In this document: positions 58,530 through 64,000 of the stretch, piece by piece
How positions within the stretch are numbered: the stretch's first letter is position 1
Layout of the letters: every line of letters starts with the position of its first letter
Assembly: GCA_002633005.1 (NCBI GenBank)
Contig: NMRA01000070.1
Location: 684,303-748,302, forward strand
Direction: 5' to 3'
Length of the DNA stretch: 64,000 bases
DNA from: Phoronis australis
Taxonomy: Eukaryota > Phoronida > Phoronidae
Notes under the pieces: generated by a model
What the model was told of the DNA's origin: nothing
Seen by the model: only the letters and a program-made list of their open reading frames with translations
Databases searched by the model: none
Translations under genes and position numbers: made by a program

Positions 58530-61500
58530 GAAGGCGAATTCAACGGTAGAAGCCGTATTTCACGGCTGGTAAGCAGTCTGTGGTGGAGTAAATTCGCGTG
58601 TACAACGCCAAATTTTATTGGGCTCAATCTTTTGGGTTACTTAAATCATTAATTCTAGGCGTCGTTCCCGTAAAAGCAGATTCACTGCTCTAAAAACAGA
58701 AAAGATTTAACGAAGAAAATTCCGACGCACGGTGATTAAGGCCTCGCTGAAGTTTCAATCTGGGTCATCATACATAGAATAGGCCACTGAGTAAGGTCAC
58801 TGGGAAGTAAAATATGCCAAAGTCTATTTAAAATCCAAGAAAAAAGTTTCGTTCTGGATGCATACAGTATTTCTACCCTGAGATCTAAGGTATTTACAGG
58901 AAATCAAGACCTTATAACGAGTACGTGCTTTTTTACTGAGGCAATCGTCTGCTTGCACCAACTCTCCGCTGCCAGCCGTGAGGTAAAACTTCTGCTTTGC
59001 AATAGTCCTTACCTCAAGTTCTGCAAATCAGCACAGTTTCCACCATTATTTTCCAACGCCGTAATCAACAGGGGAAAATGTTTCTATTACTATTAACAAT
59101 CCAGAACACACGAAAATAGACCAAGAAAACTAAGAAATTCATCGTAGTAAACAACTCAGTTCAGGGAATGTTTCAATTTTCATATTCCTGGATACATTGT
59201 TTCTAAGTTTCCGACAAACTTTTGATAGAATTGAATGGTTCAGTGCTTTAACTTGTATATTTCACAATCTAAAACTTACGATCAATTTAATACGCAATAA
59301 AACTTTACTGGTTATTCAACACTTTCGCGGATTGTCTTGTAGCTTAACCAGTTCTGGTACCGTATTTTGCATACATATGACGCCATATAGCAACAAGCGG
59401 GATCACACGGCAACAAGGTATTGCCACGACGATGCAAATAAATCCAAATATATGGGACAAATAGGTTATCCCACATACATAGGAATACTACTATTTATTT
59501 TATCTGTGAATGTCTTTTGCTTGGGACAGAGCAGCTCCGTATGTACTATGTACCCTCAGTTATTTCATTCACCGAATCGCTATAATATTACGTCAACGAC
59601 GTGTACATATGATAGAAAGATACCGGAAAAAAACGAAGACAAAACGTAGTTTTGATCGTGAGGGAGTTGTGTGTCTGGATGCATACGACCGTTGAGAACG
59701 AATGGTACGAGTCGCCTCACGCCTCTGTGATTTTGTGTTCACGAGCACAGCAAGTTGCGGAAAGAGATAAATTCTCACCCAAATTCCTGAGTTCGGGTAA
59801 TTTGAAATTTCGCTGTTTCGAGCTTATGCTCACAACGAGGTTTAACCACCGACTCATTTGGGTTCCATATCAGTCTCCCATCGTGTGGTGGGTTCAAAAT
59901 GAACTGTTGATCTGATTTAAAGTGGACCACAATGTGTCAGCTTGACCCACTTACATGTATATGTTGGCTCCGTCCGTGACTTAGTTGGACTCGACGCACT
60001 GGAAATCGACTTGAATAAGTAAACTTTTGTGACAATTAAGTTAATTACGCACTGCAAACTGAGATGACACTGCGCGAAAATGTTGAAATAATGAACGCGG
60101 CTAAGGGGTGTATAGGTCGTATAGACCGAAAATAAATTTACCCAGAATAATTAACCAAAAACATTGAGACTTTCAGCTCTCACTATTTAATCGGCTTTTA
60201 TTCGGCTTCGGCAAATCGACTTAAGTTGATCTTAGGAGCACGCGTTCTCGAAAACAGATTTCGCTGAAACTTTCCAAACTTTATATTTGTTCATCAAACT
60301 TGAAAAACTTTGTCAGGATTTTTGATATCAAGACATGTTTTTTGTGTAAGAAAAGAAGACGAATACAAATTCGAAAGTTGATTTGTCACAGAAACCAAAC
60401 CACACCAAAAGACTAATAAGACATTCCTAACAGCGTTTTGCAGCTAACTGGTGAAGTTTTCATTTTTATAAAAGGTTTCATTAGAATCGACCATGAGGTT
60501 ATTTTTCTATGAGTGTACGTTTCTTAAAAATGAAAGTTTGAATTAAGAAGGTGTTAACGTAATAAAAGTAATGGTGCATAAATGCAAAATATGTTTTTAT
60601 AATACCTGATTTTTTTCTTTCAGAAAATATATACTTTTAGTAGTTGACAAAGCCTAGTTTTTTGATATACAAGTTAGAATGGAAGCCACTAAATAAGGTT
60701 TGAGATAACTTTAAGAATCCAGTGAATCAGTATGCTCGTATGCATGATTTTATTTGCTTATTCAAACATGGAATCACGTCTAAAAGACGGACAATGTAAC
60801 ATGTAAGCAACAAACTGAAATTTAAACTGAACGCTTTTTATTAATGACACAGATACCATCTTTCAGTGATTCAGAGCTGTCGTGTGTCCACCGAGGACAA
60901 CCGCTTCTATTCTGGATCATGTACATTCTGGTCATCGCACTCAAGGGCGTGGGTGCGCTCTAATTGTAAGAACACCATGTTAGATGGTTATCGGTCTTCC
61001 ATCACGAAAATCAACTCTTCACTTAGAACACTTATTGTTGGTATGAAATTGACCTCAAATTGTTCCAAAATGAAAATAGATGAGAATACTGGGCTTGGCA
61101 ATGACGCACACTTTGTTATTGTTTGAGACAGTATCTACAGGTTGACTTGTCACGACAGGTCATTTTACTCACATTGCATGGTCTCGAGCAAGGATGAATT
61201 GCCAGTTCTTTGCAAGACCTATATGTTTCTCATCTTAATACAAGCTGAGTCCAATTTTATATTTTTTTATACTAATTTTATCCTGACGAAAGCTGATGGA
61301 CTGTGTAACTCTGTAGGTCAGTAGATCAAAAAGAAGAAGAGGTGTCACAAGCGTTTGTGCAGTAAACAGTTGCATGTCCTGGTATAGCCTATACAGTATT
61401 AGTATACTGCTGTAGAAGACTAAGTGTCCGACCAAAAATTGAAAGGACATAGAAAGGCATAGCAACGTTTCAAGACACCAGCAGTAGTACTAAAGCTGAA

Positions 61501-62333
61501 TTTTCTGAAATTGATACAGATGTTATCCAAGATTTCCCCAAAAATCAGTTATTCTTTCAAAATCTGAAACACCCAATTAACCTGAACAAGACACGAACAT
61601 TCTAATCGAAACAGGAGTTCATCATTTGTTAGCAGGAAAAGTATATTATTGAACACATTTCAAGAAAGAGAAAGAAGTAACAACTATGTAGCTTTGAAAA
61701 AGAGGTACATGCTTTTGAAAGGTACATCTTGGTTTTTTTCAAGTGTGTTTCAATATTATCACCAGTTGTTTTTTTAACTTGTTTAGCCCCTTGGCTGCCT
61801 AGGCCTTAGACAATACCGCTGACCCAGTAGAGACGGTGATCATACCATAGGTACTTCATATGCCGTATGCCTTTCGGCAAATTGTGCATCACACTGGTTA
61901 AAAACATCATGTTCTTAAAAGTTTAGAAGTACCGCGTAGAGAGATGCCTCTGAGGAGACCGTTAATGTTTTCATTTGTTCCCAGTTTAAACAAATATTCC
62001 TGCACTAATGTTTTTCGAGCACTCCCTTGTTCAGTTGCCACATCGACACTGCTTGCGCCAAGAGATAATCATATGGCGTTATACTGTGGTTTTGATTTTA
62101 AGCACTTTAAGTAAAAAAAATTAGAGAAGGTCAAATGGAGTAGATGGTTGCAACCAACATGCCCAAGTGGCCGTCATTCCCTGGCGTAGTCCTGGGATAG
62201 GGGGAACCTCTTATTTTTTGTAAACATTAATTACATAGGTACCTGTAATGGTAGTTAAATTAAAGTGCCTAAGTGGCCAGCGTCCCCGTCGTAATTTGAG
62301 GACGGTGGAAGCCATTGTCAAATGTTGATTACT
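58530..62333. other. Unique DNA with doubtful coding pieces
   Basis: No repeat family of the array is present. A 150-codon frame (59197-59649) starts without ATG and has a hydrophobic stretch in its C-terminal half; a frame at 60866-61126 follows a CTTTCAG acceptor-like site. Neither is recognised. Short direct motifs AAGTGGCC (62164, 62272) occur near the right end. Confidence 0.35.
60866..61126 (+). CDS. Possible exon, unrecognised
   Basis: Open frame of about 86 codons directly after CCATCTTTCAG (60856-60866). Its translation has four Cys and aromatic residues (SCTFWSSHSRAWVRSNC) and a composition more protein-like than the surrounding frames, but the start is not an ATG, there is no paired donor that I can place, and no second copy to test conservation. 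Could be a chance frame. Confidence 0.2.
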   Translation: MIQSCRVSTEDNRFYSGSCTFWSSHSRAWVRSNCKNTMLDGYRSSITKINSSLRTLIVGMKLTSNCSKMKIDENTGLGNDAHFVIV

Positions 62334-62337
62334 TTAA

Positions 62338-64000
62338 AGGAGCATGCCACCCAAAAAACAACCTAATTTGTATCAATTTAGATCGAGTAGTTCTACTTCA
62401 TAACGACACGTACGGTTGCGTTACCTGACACCTGACGGCAGACGGAGGTGTTGAAATTATCCAATGACGTCATCAGTTTCACACGCAGTCTGCTCAGCAG
62501 CTCACAACACGGGTTACTGGTGTCAGCTTATCGCTTGAAGTCATCGTTTAACACCAATAAATCATCAAACTTCGATGTAGAATCCTTAAAAATACAACGA
62601 GTTCTTACAAAAATGTGTTGTTTTATTTCGCTCTTACGGATTTATTGGTATTTGGACACACCGTAGCCTACAAAGTTTGGCAGGCCAATAAGGTCCGTAG
62701 CAGGAGTTTGGGGTCTGTTCGGAGATAATTTCGAAGTATTTTCCGTGAGATACATACAGGAGAACCTAGATCTGTGTTATTTAGACTTGTGTTTTTTGAG
62801 TTCTAAACACAAAACGCTTGTTATCCTGCCCAGTGGCTCGGAGCCCGATCAGGCCCGTCGCGGCCTGCCGGATTGACTCGTTATAACGGTCAGTGAGTGG
62901 CTCGGAAACTGATAAGACATCACGAACATAAAACAGCCAAAGTTCACTGGAAACTTAACTTCCGGTCAAGAAAATACTATACTAGTGAGCCAAAGTAATG
63001 TGCACCTGATTATGTTGGTGAATTAGCCACGAAACTGCAAATCTACTTACTCACTCGTCGGGGACCGCGAATTTATGTTCCGCTTTGACCACAGCACCGT
63101 CAGGGCAGAAGTTGTACATTGACAATCATTATTTGAGAATTATAAAAGGAAATAAAGATTCCCCTAACACCTGGCCGTGGGATGGAAATCGAGTTGTTTC
63201 ACAACAGCTTCTGCCAGCAAACAATAACTTAGCATGAGGTCACACGGCCTCGATGTACCGTCAATCATGAATTAGTTTTATTGCACCTAAAGCCGGTAAA
63301 GCAGTGATTTATTCATTGCTGCCTTCTCAAATCATTTGCACTCACTAACACTCCAAAGGCATTACAAATTGCATCTAAAGAGACAGACTTTGTTTCAGTT
63401 TTATATAAGTATTGGTTAGGGTGAGAATAATTCATTTTGAAACAGAACGCTCAGTAATAAACGCCAACATGGCAACTCTGGCGCAATCCCGACTTAGGAC
63501 GAGCTACAGCTCATCAGTCCCGACTTCGCAGGTGGATCGTTAAGTTTTACAGGCTATCAATTCGAACAGGGATGCAGTGATGAAGAAATACTAGAGAGTC
63601 GCCGTGAACAAGCTCAGACAACGGAACGTATGGAGTTATTTGGTAAGCCGGCATTCGTCAGGCACTGCCGACGTCTGCAGGCCACAGACACGGAGATGTT
63701 TCACGGCCTCATACTTGCTATTTACAGCGTACATTTCATTCTTCACTTCCATGAGCCACTTCCTAAGTATTTCTGTCTCTCGAGGAAGTAAAAGACGATA
63801 TACCCGCTTTCCTCGCAGCTGCTTAGTTCGGACAAGCGGGAACGATGCACCGCAACGTAGCGGCATTCACTCTGCATATGAACCACTGACGTCGCTAGCG
63901 TCGTTTCTCACCTTCCTCAAAGGTTAACGTGACACCTCTTGGCAAGGTAAGGTCGACCGTATGCGAGGCGATGTGGATATAAACCGATTACGATGGCAAA
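62338..64000. mobile_element. Second copy of the TTAA transposon, cut by the window end
   Basis: Starts with AGGAGCATGCCACCC right after TTAA (62334-62337) and follows 52904 onward closely with scattered substitutions and small indels (for example extra bases near 63300). The right terminal repeat would fall just past 64000. It keeps CAA where the first copy has a stop in the exon-like segment. Two copies within 10 kb indicate local or recent activity. Confidence 0.85.

Overview
This is eukaryotic nuclear DNA, AT-rich, intron- and repeat-laden, with poly(A) signals, LINE remnants and TIR elements. The only clear host genes are three near-identical secreted MACPF (pore-forming) genes of the length and domain order (signal peptide, MACPF, Cys-rich EGF-like tail) known from sea anemone 60-kDa MACPF toxins. 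A cnidarian (anemone or coral) is therefore the best guess; another marine invertebrate is not excluded. Phylum is an inference, not something the sequence proves.

Layout. The window is a tandem array of about 24-27 kb units, each ending in an intact MACPF gene plus about 2.2 kb of 3' flank. Positions 1, 24294 and 49598 start the same sequence. MACPF genes lie at 568-2034 (A), 24884-26347 (B) and 50189-51652 (C), all on +. In A and B the 3' flank is followed, at exactly the same base (4197/4198 and 28310/28311), by the 3' half of a more diverged MACPF gene, now a pseudogene. In C the flank instead runs into unique DNA at 55545/55546. The simplest reading is that the truncated MACPF marks the tandem duplication joint: one unit is 4198-28310, the next 28311-55545, and the 1-4197 stretch is the end of an earlier unit.

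Each full unit then holds, in order: a long inverted-repeat (foldback-like) element (about 6893-11790; 30917-34230), a 5'-truncated LINE reverse transcriptase on the minus strand (about 12170-14345; 34620-37035), about 2 kb of non-coding DNA, a block of 1,851 bp that is identical base for base between the units (16353-18203 = 39240-41090) and carries a TATA box and a possible first exon, and a decayed L1-type LINE on the minus strand (18028-22450; 40915-44064 plus 48833-49312).

After duplication the units diverged by insertions whose empty sites are still visible in the sister copies: a 4.77-kb element of unknown class in the unit-B L1 (44065-48832, 7-bp target duplication), and a 1.67-kb TTAA-flanked DNA transposon beyond gene C (52904-54577). 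A second copy of the latter begins at 62338 and leaves the window. The region 55546-62337 is single-copy here, with no confident gene; it has a tRNA-related SINE, a minisatellite, a 112-bp hairpin and a few doubtful exons.

The three MACPF proteins are expected to be secreted pore formers for venom, digestion or defence. They probably act as a gene family with dosage and small sequence differences rather than as a multi-component pathway. No CRISPR, rRNA or intact tRNA gene was seen.
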